Source: JAMXLO01 sp963818775
GTDB lineage: Bacteria; Pseudomonadota; Alphaproteobacteria; Acetobacterales; Acetobacteraceae
Direction of reading: 5' to 3'
Assembly: GCA_963818775.1 (NCBI GenBank)
Contig: CAWFUF010000011.1
Span: 806,001-870,000 of the forward strand
DNA: 64,000 nucleotides
Each line of letters begins with the position of its first letter. Position 1 is the first letter of the stretch. The notes beneath the pieces are model-generated. The model was not told where the DNA came from. It made no database searches and worked only from the letters and a program-made list of their open reading frames with translations. Both the position numbers and the translations under genes were made by a program. Shown one piece after another: positions 46,963 through 56,080 of the stretch.

Positions 46963-48703
46963 GGCGCATCGGATTGCCGTCGGGGTTTGGATCGAATTGC
47001 CCGACTCTGCGGACTGGAGCCATCAAGGTGTCTCGCGCGTAATCGGTTTTCTCATCGAGGGCGCGGCTCAGCGCGGAGACATCATTTGGCGGCTAGTTGC
47101 GCCGTCGAGTCTTCGCGACAAGATCGCTGAGGACTTGCGAACCTTGGCAGCCCGCGAAGGGCAGGATTGGACCTTGCATTGCCCGCCGCGGGAGGAACCG
47201 CTGGCATGTGGACCCGTCATGGATACGCCGATCGGGCCTCCTGAGCCGATCGTTGAAGCGCCGCTCGAGTCGCCTGAAATCGCAAGTGAGCAGTCTAATC
47301 CTATCGGATTAACTCCTCGCAGGATGGGTCAGGTTCTATTTTTGGCAGGCTTGGCGGCGCTACCACTTCTGTTGTTGCGTGCCGCCTTACGCTCAATTCT
47401 TCGAGCAATCACGACCAGGCTGCGGTTGATTGTTCGTATTGCCCGCGACCCCGTAGTATTTGCGCCGCAATTGGCAGATGCCGTTGCTCGGCTGCCACGT
47501 GGCGTGGGCAGCAAAGCCGCGCGTAGCCTGCGGGTCTGGGCACTCGCAGCACAAGTCCCGCTGCCCGCAGCGGACCTGGCTTCCTCCTCGGCCCCGGAAC
47601 CTGCTCCCGACCTGGAGCCAGCCCCAAATCCCGGGCCAAGCCCCGAGTTGCCCGCGGGGCCACTGGACCCCGCACCACCTTTCCGGAAGTTGGCCAAGTT
47701 CGCCAATGCCGAGGTACCGGTACTCGGCTGGTTGATACCTATTCCCAGTTCCCGCGGTTCGAGTCTCCTGGCTGGACCGCGGGCTGTCCTCTTCCCGGAC
47801 GCCATCCCCTATCTCATGCCTTTGGGGTGGGCCGACGAGTTTAGCCAGCCGGAGGCCGGTTTTCCCCTCTGGCGTGCGTTTACGAAACGCACGCTCGAGG
47901 AGGCGACAACCATCATCACCTTCTCAGAGCACATCAAGCGGGTGCAGGGCCCCAAATTCTTCCCTCCCGGCGTCCCGGTGGTAGTTGCGCCGCCCGCGCC
48001 TCCGGATTTGTCTGCTCTGCTTCCCGGTGCCGCGTCCCGCCGGGCGGCAGCGGCAGTGCTGCGGCGCCATGCAGCGACCCGGGCGTGGCGATACCTCGCT
48101 GACTTTCCGTTCGAGGATGTGACCTACGTTGCAGTCTCGACTCAGGACCGTCCTACGAAAAACGTGCAATTGATTGTTGGCGCACTGGCACGGTTGATTC
48201 GCCAGCGCTTTGTGGATTGCAAGATCCTGATGACCACACCGCTGCGGCGCAACGCCGGTCGGACCGATCTGCCGCAGACGGTGTCGGATGCAGGCCTCGA
48301 TCTGGACGTTCTCTCGATGCCCGATCTCCCGCGCGATGTGCATGCGGCGCTCTATCGCTGCGCAGCGCTGGCCGTTCACGCGTCCTTCCTGGAGGGCATC
48401 GTGGGCACGTTGCCCTTCTTCGAAGCAGTCAGCGTCGGCACGCCATGTCTGATGGCCGATGGACCGCACGTGAGCGAATTGCTGAAGCAGCATGCATTGC
48501 CAGACACTGTGTTCGATCCATTCGACGCTGATGGTCTCGCCGACTTGATCATGCGGGCATTAGCCCGGCGTGACGCTCTCGTGGCCTCTCAGTCTGCTGT
48601 TCTTGCTGCATTTGGGCGTAGAAACTGGTCGGCCGTTGCGGCCGAATATGCAGCGGCCGCCACGGGACATGCGTTCACAGCCAAACGGCCGAGCGCGTCG
48701 TGA
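46952..48703 (+). CDS. Large glycosyltransferase with transmembrane and Pro-rich insert
   Basis: 583 residues from GTG 46952, chosen because the next gene starts equivalently. The N-terminal about 80 residues (GVSRVIGFLIEGAAQRGDII, TLHCPP) match its downstream paralogue. An insert of about 170 residues follows with a hydrophobic segment VLFLAGLAALPLLLLRAALR and a Pro-Ala linker APEPAPDLEPAPNPGPSPEL. The C-terminal half is family 4-like: VAVSTQDRPTKNVQLIVGAL, VLSMPDLPRDVHAALYRCAA and HASFLEGIVGTLPFFEAVSV plus GTPCLMADGPHVSELL. The insert probably anchors it to the membrane. Cytoplasmic catalysis is inferred. Confidence 0.82.
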   Translation: MTLEAHRIAVGVWIELPDSADWSHQGVSRVIGFLIEGAAQRGDIIWRLVAPSSLRDKIAEDLRTLAAREGQDWTLHCPPREEPLACGPVMDTPIGPPEPIVEAPLESPEIASEQSNPIGLTPRRMGQVLFLAGLAALPLLLLRAALRSILRAITTRLRLIVRIARDPVVFAPQLADAVARLPRGVGSKAARSLRVWALAAQVPLPAADLASSSAPEPAPDLEPAPNPGPSPELPAGPLDPAPPFRKLAKFANAEVPVLGWLIPIPSSRGSSLLAGPRAVLFPDAIPYLMPLGWADEFSQPEAGFPLWRAFTKRTLEEATTIITFSEHIKRVQGPKFFPPGVPVVVAPPAPPDLSALLPGAASRRAAAAVLRRHAATRAWRYLADFPFEDVTYVAVSTQDRPTKNVQLIVGALARLIRQRFVDCKILMTTPLRRNAGRTDLPQTVSDAGLDLDVLSMPDLPRDVHAALYRCAALAVHASFLEGIVGTLPFFEAVSVGTPCLMADGPHVSELLKQHALPDTVFDPFDADGLADLIMRALARRDALVASQSAVLAAFGRRNWSAVAAEYAAAATGHAFTAKRPSAS

Positions 48704-50052
48704 CCACGCAGTCGCCGCTCGCCGCGGTCGGCGTTTGGAACGAGGCACCGCCCGGAAATCGCTGGGCCAATGAAGGCATGCAGCGCCTGCTCGGTTTTCT
48801 GATCGAAGGCGCTGCTGCTGCTGACCTTCCTGTGGTCTGGCGCTTAATCGTGCCAAGCTGGCTCGCGGCCGAGGCGGAAGCCGACTTGCGTAGCCTAAAG
48901 GCACAGCCGGGTGTTCACTGGACGCTCCACACTCCGCCGCCGCCGGCCGCACCAACGCCTGCCGGCATGGACGCGAGCACAGAGCCTGAATGGGTCCGCG
49001 ATCTTGCCGCGTTCGCCAACGCCGAGGTGCCGGTGGATGGCTGGCTGGTCCCTTTCCCATATTTTACCGGCGCTACTCTCCTGGCGCGCCGATACGCCGT
49101 GATACTGCCGGATGCGATCCCCTATAGTTTTCCGCTCAGCTGGCACCCGGATTATTGGAGTGCGACTGGATGGCCGGTATGGCGGGAGCGCACCGCACGT
49201 GTGATCGCCAGGGCCGACACAATCGTGATTTTTTCGGAACACGTGAGAGTCGAAGCCGCTCAGCGATTATTCGGGTTACCGATCCACCGCACAATGGTCG
49301 CGCCGCATGCCCAGCCCGACCTGAGGCCTCATCTCCCATTCTTGCCGGCCGATGGCAATCGGACAACTTTCAGCCGAAACAAAGCGGCTACGTTGCTGCG
49401 TAATCAGGCCAAAGCACGCGGCTGGCGCCACCTGGTCGACTTTCCATTCGAGCACGTAGACTATGTGGTCGTTTCGACCCAGGACCGTCAGACCAAGAAT
49501 GTAGTGACAGTGGTAGACGCGGTAGCTCAGCTCCTACGGCGCGAAGCGCTAGACCTGAAGTTGCTTATGACGACGCCGATCCATGTTGGCGCAACATGGA
49601 CCCCGCTGCCAGGGCGCATCGCATCCGACGGTTTGGACTTGGATGTCTTGTCGCTGCCTGACTTGCCGCGCGATGTCCATGCGGCATTGTATCATGGTGC
49701 CTCGCTGGCGATCCATGCATCCTTCTACGAGGGTGGTCAAGCGCCGTTTCCCTTTCATGAGGCGGTGAGCGTCGGCACTCCATGTCTGATAGCCGATGGC
49801 CCTCATACAAGGGAGTTTCTGGGAACTACCGACTCGCAAGGCTTCGTATTCGACCCGTACGATCCTTTATCACTTGCTATGGCTATTCGCGCGATCCTCT
49901 CCGACCGAGCGGCAGCATTATCCCGGCAACGAGCATTTATCGCGGGTATGCCGGCGCGTGGATGGGGAGATGTTGCGGCTGACTATGCTAGTGCAGCACT
50001 GGGTAGCCGCCTTGCGACCCGCGCATGCATTGCTGGGAAGTTCGCCGCATGA
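48700..50052 (+). CDS. Glycosyltransferase, paralogue of the upstream gene
   Basis: 450 residues. It shares the N-terminal block GMQRLLGFLIEGAAAADLPV and the C-terminal GT-B block VVSTQDRQTKNVVTVVDAVA, VLSLPDLPRDVHAALYHGAS, HASFYEGGQAPFPFHEAVSV and GTPCLIADGPHTREFL with the preceding gene but lacks the membrane and Pro-rich insert. Its GTG overlaps the upstream stop as GTGA. The two probably transfer successive residues of one glycan, one membrane-associated and one soluble. The FkbM gene overlaps its stop by 4 nt. Confidence 0.85.
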   Translation: MTTQSPLAAVGVWNEAPPGNRWANEGMQRLLGFLIEGAAAADLPVVWRLIVPSWLAAEAEADLRSLKAQPGVHWTLHTPPPPAAPTPAGMDASTEPEWVRDLAAFANAEVPVDGWLVPFPYFTGATLLARRYAVILPDAIPYSFPLSWHPDYWSATGWPVWRERTARVIARADTIVIFSEHVRVEAAQRLFGLPIHRTMVAPHAQPDLRPHLPFLPADGNRTTFSRNKAATLLRNQAKARGWRHLVDFPFEHVDYVVVSTQDRQTKNVVTVVDAVAQLLRREALDLKLLMTTPIHVGATWTPLPGRIASDGLDLDVLSLPDLPRDVHAALYHGASLAIHASFYEGGQAPFPFHEAVSVGTPCLIADGPHTREFLGTTDSQGFVFDPYDPLSLAMAIRAILSDRAAALSRQRAFIAGMPARGWGDVAADYASAALGSRLATRACIAGKFAA

Positions 50053-51281
50053 TTGGTTTGTTGCGTCGCCCGTGGGCTAAGGCGATAAATCGGCTGACTC
50101 GTATCCATCTCGACGCACTTCGTGAGGCCGGAATTCCTGAGCTGCTTGCCAGCCTCGATACACGTTTGGCCGCCATTGGTCATCAAATCGGCCTTATAGA
50201 GCAGCGTCAGGCCACCATGGAGGAGCGTCAGGCCATCATAGAGCAGCATCAGGCTCTCATAGAGGAGCATCAGGCCAACAACACCTTATCCATAGGGCAG
50301 ATAGACAATCGCTTGTCTGACGCCGCTTCACATTTCGTGGATATAGAGAATCGCTTGGGGAATGATACTCTGCAAATAGGGCAGCTAGAAAATCTCGTGG
50401 GCGGCCTCGGACCGCAGATCGGCCTCATAGAGGAGCGTACAATACTGATCTGCGACATGTTGACCACGCTGATGGGGCGCCAAGTAGTACCGTTGGAGGC
50501 CGGCTTTCTGGCAACCCGTACACCGGTCGGTTGGATCGTCCTACCCGATACCGAGATAGCAGCCCTGTTGCACCTCGCAGATGGGCGTAACGCACAGGAG
50601 CCTGGAACCGTCCGCTTTCTGCAAGATCAGTTACCTCCTGATGGCCATGTCATCGACGTGGGTGCGCATGTCGGCATGTTGACGGTCCCCATGGCAAGGG
50701 CTGTGGCCCCGTTGGGGAGAGTCGATGCGCTCGAGCCCGTTCCCCGCAACGCCGAGGCACTGCGGCGCACGATTGTCGCCAACAGTCTCGAAGCAACCGC
50801 GCGAGTGTATGAGGCTGCGGCAGATGCCGGGACTGGAGTGGCAAAATTTGCTCTAGGCGCCAATGGACAGCTAGGAACGTTGATTGGCGCGGACAGTCTG
50901 CCCAAGGACACGATTGAAGTCGCTACGGTGTGCCTCGACGACATCAAGCCACCAGGCTCACGGATCGACGTAGTGAAAATCGACGCAGAAGGAGCTGAGC
51001 TGCGCGTGCTGTCTGGCATGCGACGAATCATCGCCGATAACCCGGGACTGGTCGTAGTCGCGGAATTTGGGCCGTCGCACCTCCGAGTCCAAGGTGTGAG
51101 CACCCAGGATTGGTTGGGGGCATTTGCGCAGGCCGGCCTGAATGTTGCGTCTGAGATAGACGAGACTGCGCGCATGGTAGCGCCGTTGCGACCTATCGAC
51201 TCATTGGAACGCACGTACTCGATCAACATCGCTTTCTCCGCCTCGATCGATGCGCTAACCCCCGCCAACCGGCCGCCGTGA
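50049..51281 (+). CDS. FkbM-family methyltransferase with heptad-repeat N terminus
   Basis: 410 residues from ATG 50049 (ATGA overlap with the preceding stop). Residues about 30-145 are helical and include four exact-length heptads IEQRQAT, MEERQAI, IEQHQAL and IEEHQAN, then QIDNRLSDAASHFVDIENRL, a predicted coiled coil. The catalytic domain has VIDVGAHVGMLTVPMA, DALEPVPRNAEALRR, and VVKIDAEGAELRVLSGMRR. It likely O-methylates a sugar, while the coil may oligomerise it or dock it to the glycosyltransferases. GTGA overlap leads to the next gene. Confidence 0.87.
   Translation: MIGLLRRPWAKAINRLTRIHLDALREAGIPELLASLDTRLAAIGHQIGLIEQRQATMEERQAIIEQHQALIEEHQANNTLSIGQIDNRLSDAASHFVDIENRLGNDTLQIGQLENLVGGLGPQIGLIEERTILICDMLTTLMGRQVVPLEAGFLATRTPVGWIVLPDTEIAALLHLADGRNAQEPGTVRFLQDQLPPDGHVIDVGAHVGMLTVPMARAVAPLGRVDALEPVPRNAEALRRTIVANSLEATARVYEAAADAGTGVAKFALGANGQLGTLIGADSLPKDTIEVATVCLDDIKPPGSRIDVVKIDAEGAELRVLSGMRRIIADNPGLVVVAEFGPSHLRVQGVSTQDWLGAFAQAGLNVASEIDETARMVAPLRPIDSLERTYSINIAFSASIDALTPANRPP
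50196..50279 (+). repeat. Four tandem 21-bp repeats coding coiled-coil heptads
   Basis: Four in-frame 21-bp units, each of the pattern ATA-GAG-SAG-CRT-CAG-GCC-NNN, occupy 50196-50216, 50217-50237, 50238-50258 and 50259-50279. One unit equals one heptad, so unit gain or loss by slippage would lengthen or shorten the coil without breaking the frame. Confidence 0.85.
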
Positions 51282-51931
51282 CCCTTATGCATGACGTGGT
51301 CATCCTGGGTGCGGCGGGTCACGCCAAGGTCTGCATTGAGGTGCTGCGCGCCGCAGGTCTTTTTCGGCCGTGCGCGTGCTTGGTGCCCGACGGTACCTCA
51401 ACTACGATTTTAGGTGTCCCCGTTTTGAGGGCGCCCGACACTGAAGGTCTGGCCAAATTGCGCTCCGAAGGAGTGTCATTGGCATTCGTGGCGCTTGGTG
51501 CGAACCGAGTGCGGGACAAGGTCGGGATTGTAGTTGAACGAGCGGGCTTCACGTTGATCACGGCCGTGGACCCAGGCGCGCGGTTGTCCCCAAGCGCGAG
51601 CATTGGCGTGGGCGTACTTGTGATGCCCGGCGCGATCGTAAATGCCGATGCCGTGTTGGGCGATCTTTGCATCGTAAACAGCGCGGCTGTCATTGAGCAC
51701 GACTGCCGACTGGGCCGCGCTAGCCATGTGGCGCCCGGCGCAGTACTAGCCGGCAACGTGACGCTCGGCGATCGCGCCTTTATTGGTGTCGGTGCCGTCG
51801 TGCGTCCAGACATCCGCATCGGCGCCGATGCTGTAGCAGGCGCGGGAGCCGCCGTTGTTAGCGATGTCGCGGAATGTGCTACAGTGGTTGGCGTTCCCGC
51901 CCGCCCTTTGAAAGGTGCAAATGCACCATAG
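51278..51931 (+). CDS. NeuD/PglD-family sugar O- or N-acyltransferase
   Basis: 217 residues. The N-terminal Rossmann part reads VVILGAAGHAKVCIEVLRAA; the C-terminal left-handed beta helix shows hexapeptide repeats such as PSASIGVGVLVMPGAIVNAD and AVIEHDCRLGRASHVAPGAV, with the catalytic His in IEHDCRLG, and ends GVPARPLKG. In PglD-type enzymes this acetylates a 4-amino sugar nucleotide, and the next gene is an aminotransferase of the matching kind. It starts GTG 51278 overlapping the FkbM stop by 4 nt. Confidence 0.9.
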   Translation: MTLMHDVVILGAAGHAKVCIEVLRAAGLFRPCACLVPDGTSTTILGVPVLRAPDTEGLAKLRSEGVSLAFVALGANRVRDKVGIVVERAGFTLITAVDPGARLSPSASIGVGVLVMPGAIVNADAVLGDLCIVNSAAVIEHDCRLGRASHVAPGAVLAGNVTLGDRAFIGVGAVVRPDIRIGADAVAGAGAAVVSDVAECATVVGVPARPLKGANAP

Positions 51932-51981
51932 ACCAACACACCAGGACGGCGGAATGATAAGCCGAATATTGGAGGACGACG

Positions 51982-53133
51982 TTGTCAGCAGCTGACCCCA
52001 GCCCGTCAAACGCGGCAAGTGAACGCTTCTTGCCGGTCTATCAGCCGGACCTGTCGGGAAACGAGCGCACGTACGTAATGCAGGCATTCGATAGCACCTG
52101 GATTTCGTCACGCGGGGAGTTCCTTGATCGGTTCGAGGCGGCCCTGGCCTCGCAGATTGGGACACCGTACGTTAGCGCCGTATGCAATGGAACTGCTGCC
52201 CTGCATATCGCATTGCATTGCCTAAACTTGCAGCCCGGAGATGAGGTTATCGTACCTTCCTTTACCTACATCGCGTCAGTCAACACTATCGTCCAGGCAG
52301 GTGGGGTCCCAGTATTTGCCGAGGTTCGGGAGGCTGATTGGCTCCTGGATGCAGATGACGTGCGACGGCGCATAACGCCGCGTACGCGCGCAATCATGGC
52401 AGTCCATCTCTACGGACTGGCGTGCGACATGGATAGACTACCTGAAATCGCGGCCGAGGCCGGGTGTGTACTAATAGAAGATTGCGCAGAGGCTTTAGGG
52501 ACAAAATGGCGCGGTCGGCAGGTCGGCACATTTGGGCGCGTTTCCGCCTGGTCGTTTTTCGGCAACAAGACTGTCACCACTGGCGAAGGAGGGCTGGTGG
52601 CGACCACGGATCCAGCATTGCACCGCCGAATGGCGATTGTTAAGGGTCAAGGTATGGATCCTGACCGACGGTACTGGCACGTCGAATTAGGCTTCAATTA
52701 CCGCATGACTAATATTGCCGCAGCGATCGGGTTGGGACAGGTTGAGCGCCTTGATGACATTCTACTGTGTAAGCGCGCGATTGCCGCGCGATACCGTAGG
52801 TTGCTCGCGGGGAGTGGTGTGACCTTTCAGGCGGCTTCGAATGCGGTGGAAAGTTCGGAATGGCTGGTTAGCCTGCTGTTACCTCGAGGAGTCGATCGCG
52901 CGTATGTCATGCAACGTTTGGCTCGCAACGGGATCGAGACTCGGCCAGTGTTTTACTGTGCACATCATATGCCGCCACACTATCGTCCGGATCTGAGGCT
53001 CCCGATCAGCGAGGATATTGCCGCGCGTGGCATCAGCCTTCCCAGCTATCCCGTGCTTTCGGAGGCTGACATCAACAGAGTGTGCACGTCTCTGATGGAA
53101 GCGCTGGGTCCAAGGAAATGGCTGTCCGATTAA
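51982..53133 (+). CDS. DegT/DnrJ/EryC1/StrS sugar aminotransferase
   Basis: 383 residues of PLP-dependent sugar aminotransferases. Motifs: YVSAVCNGTAALHIALHCLN, VIVPSFTYIASVNTIVQAGG, Asp167 in LIEDCAEALG and the PLP Lys196 in SFFGNKTVTTGEGG, then GFNYRMTNIAAAIGLGQ. The pattern is closest to GDP-perosamine/4-keto-sugar 4-aminotransferases. TTG 51982 is placed 8 nt after GGAGG. With NeuD it forms a pair for making an N-acylated 4-amino-4,6-dideoxy sugar. It is the last gene of the locus. Confidence 0.92.
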   Translation: MSAADPSPSNAASERFLPVYQPDLSGNERTYVMQAFDSTWISSRGEFLDRFEAALASQIGTPYVSAVCNGTAALHIALHCLNLQPGDEVIVPSFTYIASVNTIVQAGGVPVFAEVREADWLLDADDVRRRITPRTRAIMAVHLYGLACDMDRLPEIAAEAGCVLIEDCAEALGTKWRGRQVGTFGRVSAWSFFGNKTVTTGEGGLVATTDPALHRRMAIVKGQGMDPDRRYWHVELGFNYRMTNIAAAIGLGQVERLDDILLCKRAIAARYRRLLAGSGVTFQAASNAVESSEWLVSLLLPRGVDRAYVMQRLARNGIETRPVFYCAHHMPPHYRPDLRLPISEDIAARGISLPSYPVLSEADINRVCTSLMEALGPRKWLSD

Positions 53134-53290
53134 CAGATAGCACCGTTGGCGGTGGGAATCAGTCGAACCGCAGGAACCATATCAGCAATTCAACGCCGAA
53201 CCGGTCGGATCAGCCAAGGTCTGACCGGTCTGAAGAAGCGAGAGAACAGCCGTGATTTGTGGGCAGAGCCGCGCCTGCGCGCGCCCGGCG

Positions 53291-54460
53291 TCATGCCTTC
53301 GTCGCGGGCTCGGGATCCCGCAGCACGTCAAGCGGCACCAGTCGCCCGTCCCGTTCGAAGTGCCAGAAAGTCCAGCCATTGCAGGCCGGAGCGTTCTGGA
53401 CCGTCGCCCCCACCTTGTGGATTGAGCCTCGTGCGGCACCAGCCACCACTGACCCGTCGGCGGCCACAACGGCACTGATCCGGCGCATGCGATCGAACAA
53501 CTTGGTTCCGGGCGGCAGCAGCCCGCGCTCAACCAAACTGCCGAACGGCACCCGCGGCACGTCGCGCTTCGATATTGCGCCCGATAATCCCTCCTCCGGC
53601 GCGGGCCGCGTTGTCCTGATCCTACCAATGGCGGCTTCGGCGTATGCGGGATGTCGCTCGATGCCGATGAAGTGCCGATGCAGCCTCTTCGCCACAACAG
53701 CCGTCGTGCCGGTGCCAATGAACGGATCGAGCACGATCTCGCCGGGTGCCGTGCTGGCCAGGAGTACGCGGTGCAGCAGCGCCTCGGGCTTCTGGGTCGG
53801 ATGCAGCTTCAGCCCGTGATGGTTGCGCAGCCGTTCCGGCCCGGTGCACAGCGGCAGAAACCAGTCGCTACGCATCTGGATATCGTCGTTCAGCGCCTTC
53901 ATCGCTGCGTAGTTGAACTTGTACCGCGATTCGCGGCCGCGCGCTGCCCAGATCAGCGTTTCGTGGGCATTGGTGAACCGTCGGCCACGGAAGTTTGGCA
54001 TCGGGTTGGCCTTGCGCCAGATCACGTCGTTCAGCACCCAGAATCCCAGATCCTGCAGCGCGGCGCCAATGCGGAAGATGTTGTGGTAGGCGCCGATCAC
54101 CCACAGTGTACCGTCCTTGCGCAACAGCCGGCGGCATTCGGTGAGCCACTCTCGGGTAAACGCGTCATAGGTGGCAAAGTCGGCGAACCGGTCCCATTCC
54201 TCGTCAACGCCGTCTACCAGACTATCGTCCGGCCGGCGCAGTTCACCACGGAGCTGAAGGTTGTAGGGCGGATCGGCGAACACGCAATGTACCGAGGCCG
54301 GCGGCAGCATGCGCATGAGCTGCACGCAGTCCCCGAGCATGACCTGATCGAGCGGCAATTCGCGGACGACTTCCACGGGGCTCCCGTGTGACGGGGTTGC
54401 GGCGGGGCCGCGAGATTGAGCGGCGGTCGCATCGTGGCGGCCTGCCCGCAGCCGCGTCAA
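53291..54460 (-). CDS. ccrM: Adenine-specific DNA methyltransferase, CcrM family
   Basis: 389 residues of beta-class m6A methyltransferases. Motif IV is FADPPYNLQL and motif I DPFIGTGTTAVVAKRLHRH, in the order typical of CcrM. The C-terminal RAMA-like domain (GTKLFDRMRRISAVVAADGS, NGWTFWHFERDGRLVPLDVL) is characteristic of CcrM, which methylates GANTC and times cell-cycle transcription in alphaproteobacteria. It lies 51 nt downstream of rnhB on the same strand, an arrangement seen in other alphaproteobacteria. The N-terminal extension before LDQVMLGDC is longer than in Caulobacter, so an internal start is possible. Confidence 0.93.
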   Translation of the reverse strand: MTRLRAGRHDATAAQSRGPAATPSHGSPVEVVRELPLDQVMLGDCVQLMRMLPPASVHCVFADPPYNLQLRGELRRPDDSLVDGVDEEWDRFADFATYDAFTREWLTECRRLLRKDGTLWVIGAYHNIFRIGAALQDLGFWVLNDVIWRKANPMPNFRGRRFTNAHETLIWAARGRESRYKFNYAAMKALNDDIQMRSDWFLPLCTGPERLRNHHGLKLHPTQKPEALLHRVLLASTAPGEIVLDPFIGTGTTAVVAKRLHRHFIGIERHPAYAEAAIGRIRTTRPAPEEGLSGAISKRDVPRVPFGSLVERGLLPPGTKLFDRMRRISAVVAADGSVVAGAARGSIHKVGATVQNAPACNGWTFWHFERDGRLVPLDVLRDPEPATKA

Positions 54461-54511
54461 TCGGTCAGATTGAAAGGGTGCCGTGAAGAGAGCTCCGACG
54501 GCTGCCCGAGC

Positions 54512-55147
54512 TCAATCGCCGTACGTCGAACCTAGATCAAGTTCCAACGCGAGCTGGCTGACCGTGCCGAAGCTCGGCCGATGATGACGGGTCGGTCCCA
54601 GCCGGCGGAGCGCTGCCACATGGAATTCGGTCGCGTAACCGACGTTGCTGCCCCAGCCATAGTCCGGGAAGCGCACCGCCAGCCGCGCCATCGCCCGGTC
54701 GCGCAAAACCTTGGCAACGATCGAGGCGGCGGCGATCGACAGCGAACGCCCGTCACCGCCGACCACGCATTGCACGGCACAGGGCAGCGGCGGAGGCTGG
54801 TTGCCGTCGACCAGGACGAGATCAGGTGGCGAGGGCAGGCGGGCGACCGCACGGCACATCGCCAGCAATGCGGCACGCAGGATGTTCAGACGCTCGATCT
54901 CCGCCACGGAGGCGGCCCCGACGGCAATCTCGGCACGGCCAGATAAACGCAGCGCCTGGAACGCCGTTAGCCGCTGTTCGAGTGTCAGCTTCTTGGAATC
55001 ATCGAGCAGCGCGGCCAGCCGGCGCGGCACCCCGCTCGGAAATACCACGGCTGCGGCGACGACCGGGCCAGCGAGAGGGCCGCGCCCCACCTCGTCTACT
55101 CCCGCGACCCGCCCGCCGGCGCGCTTTTCCAGCAAAAAGTTCGGCAC
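54512..55147 (-). CDS. rnhB: Ribonuclease HII
   Basis: 211 residues, normal length. The catalytic DEDD residues lie in GVDEVGRGPLAGPVVAAAVV (Asp18, Glu19), the central LVLVDGNQPP and further motifs IAAASIVAKVLRDRAM and FPDYGWGSNVGYAT. RNase HII removes ribonucleotides from DNA and R-loops. It starts at GTG 55147. Downstream ccrM is in the same orientation and probably cotranscribed. Confidence 0.95.
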   Translation of the reverse strand: MPNFLLEKRAGGRVAGVDEVGRGPLAGPVVAAAVVFPSGVPRRLAALLDDSKKLTLEQRLTAFQALRLSGRAEIAVGAASVAEIERLNILRAALLAMCRAVARLPSPPDLVLVDGNQPPPLPCAVQCVVGGDGRSLSIAAASIVAKVLRDRAMARLAVRFPDYGWGSNVGYATEFHVAALRRLGPTRHHRPSFGTVSQLALELDLGSTYGD

Positions 55148-55186
55148 GACCCCTGATTAACAAGCACCAGGGAGTCGAGCCAATCG

Positions 55187-56080
55187 TTATCCAGGAACGC
55201 TGAGCTGGTTGGTGAGATGATTAACCAGGCTGCGGACCTTCGGTAAACCGGCGCGGTAGGCCGGGCTGACCGCATGCAGTGTGCCGCCCGCCGGCTTGTA
55301 GTTCGGCAGCAGTCTGACGAGCCGGTCGTTGGCGAAATCATTTTCTACCAGATACTGCGCACAAAGCAGGATTCCTGCACCAGAACGTGCAACATCGCAT
55401 CGCAGCATCGCGTTGTTGACCTGTAACCTGCCGTAGATCGGCACCTCCGTTTGCCCGTCTGGCCCATCGAAACCCCAACTCACGCCGACTGAGCTATTGC
55501 CGGTGATGCAGTGATGCGTACTGAGCTCCGCGGGCGTGGTGGGCACCCCGTGGCGGGCGAGATAGGACGGCGCCGCACAGAGCACATAGTCGAGTGGCAT
55601 CAGTGGCCAGGCGACAAGGCCCGCGCCGGTGGTCGGACTGGTGCGAATCGCGAGATCGTAGCCTTCCTCGATCAGATCGACAGAGCGATCTGACAATTCG
55701 ACATTTAGTGATAGCTCCGGATGCCGGTGCATAAAATCGACGACGAGAGGCCCGAGCCGCGTACTGCCGAACACAACCGGTGCGGTTATGCGCATGTTGC
55801 CTCGCACCGGAGCTTCCGGCCTGGCCGAGCAGCGAGCCGTCTCCATATCCTCCAAGATCCGCGTGCACTGGACGAAGAAGCTTTCACCGACATCGGTCAG
55901 CGCGACGCGCCGTGTCGTGCGGTGCAACAGCCGAACGCCGAGCCAGTCCTCGAGCGTCTGCACATGCTTGCTGGCGGTGGCCTGGGAAACCCCGAGTTCG
56001 CGGGCGGCCCCGGAGAAACTCCGGGTGCTCGCTACCTTGGCGAATACGGTCATACTCGTAAGCCGGTCCACTATTACCAC
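55187..56080 (-). CDS. LysR-family transcriptional regulator
   Basis: 297 residues. The N-terminal winged HTH reads RLTSMTVFAKVASTRSFSGA and ARELGVSQATASKHVQTLED; the C-terminal half is the periplasmic-binding-protein-like effector domain with RLGPLVVDFMHRHPELSLNV and EEGYDLAIRTSP. Most LysR regulators control adjacent divergent genes, but the upstream region here holds a structured non-coding segment, not a divergent gene. Its target is unknown. It lies 39 nt upstream of rnhB on the same strand. Confidence 0.93.
   Translation of the reverse strand: MVIVDRLTSMTVFAKVASTRSFSGAARELGVSQATASKHVQTLEDWLGVRLLHRTTRRVALTDVGESFFVQCTRILEDMETARCSARPEAPVRGNMRITAPVVFGSTRLGPLVVDFMHRHPELSLNVELSDRSVDLIEEGYDLAIRTSPTTGAGLVAWPLMPLDYVLCAAPSYLARHGVPTTPAELSTHHCITGNSSVGVSWGFDGPDGQTEVPIYGRLQVNNAMLRCDVARSGAGILLCAQYLVENDFANDRLVRLLPNYKPAGGTLHAVSPAYRAGLPKVRSLVNHLTNQLSVPG

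Noticed and set aside
53200..53229. ACCGGTC/GACCGGT hairpin between the aminotransferase and ccrM
   Set aside because: Only 7 bp with a long loop and no T-run; chance cannot be excluded.
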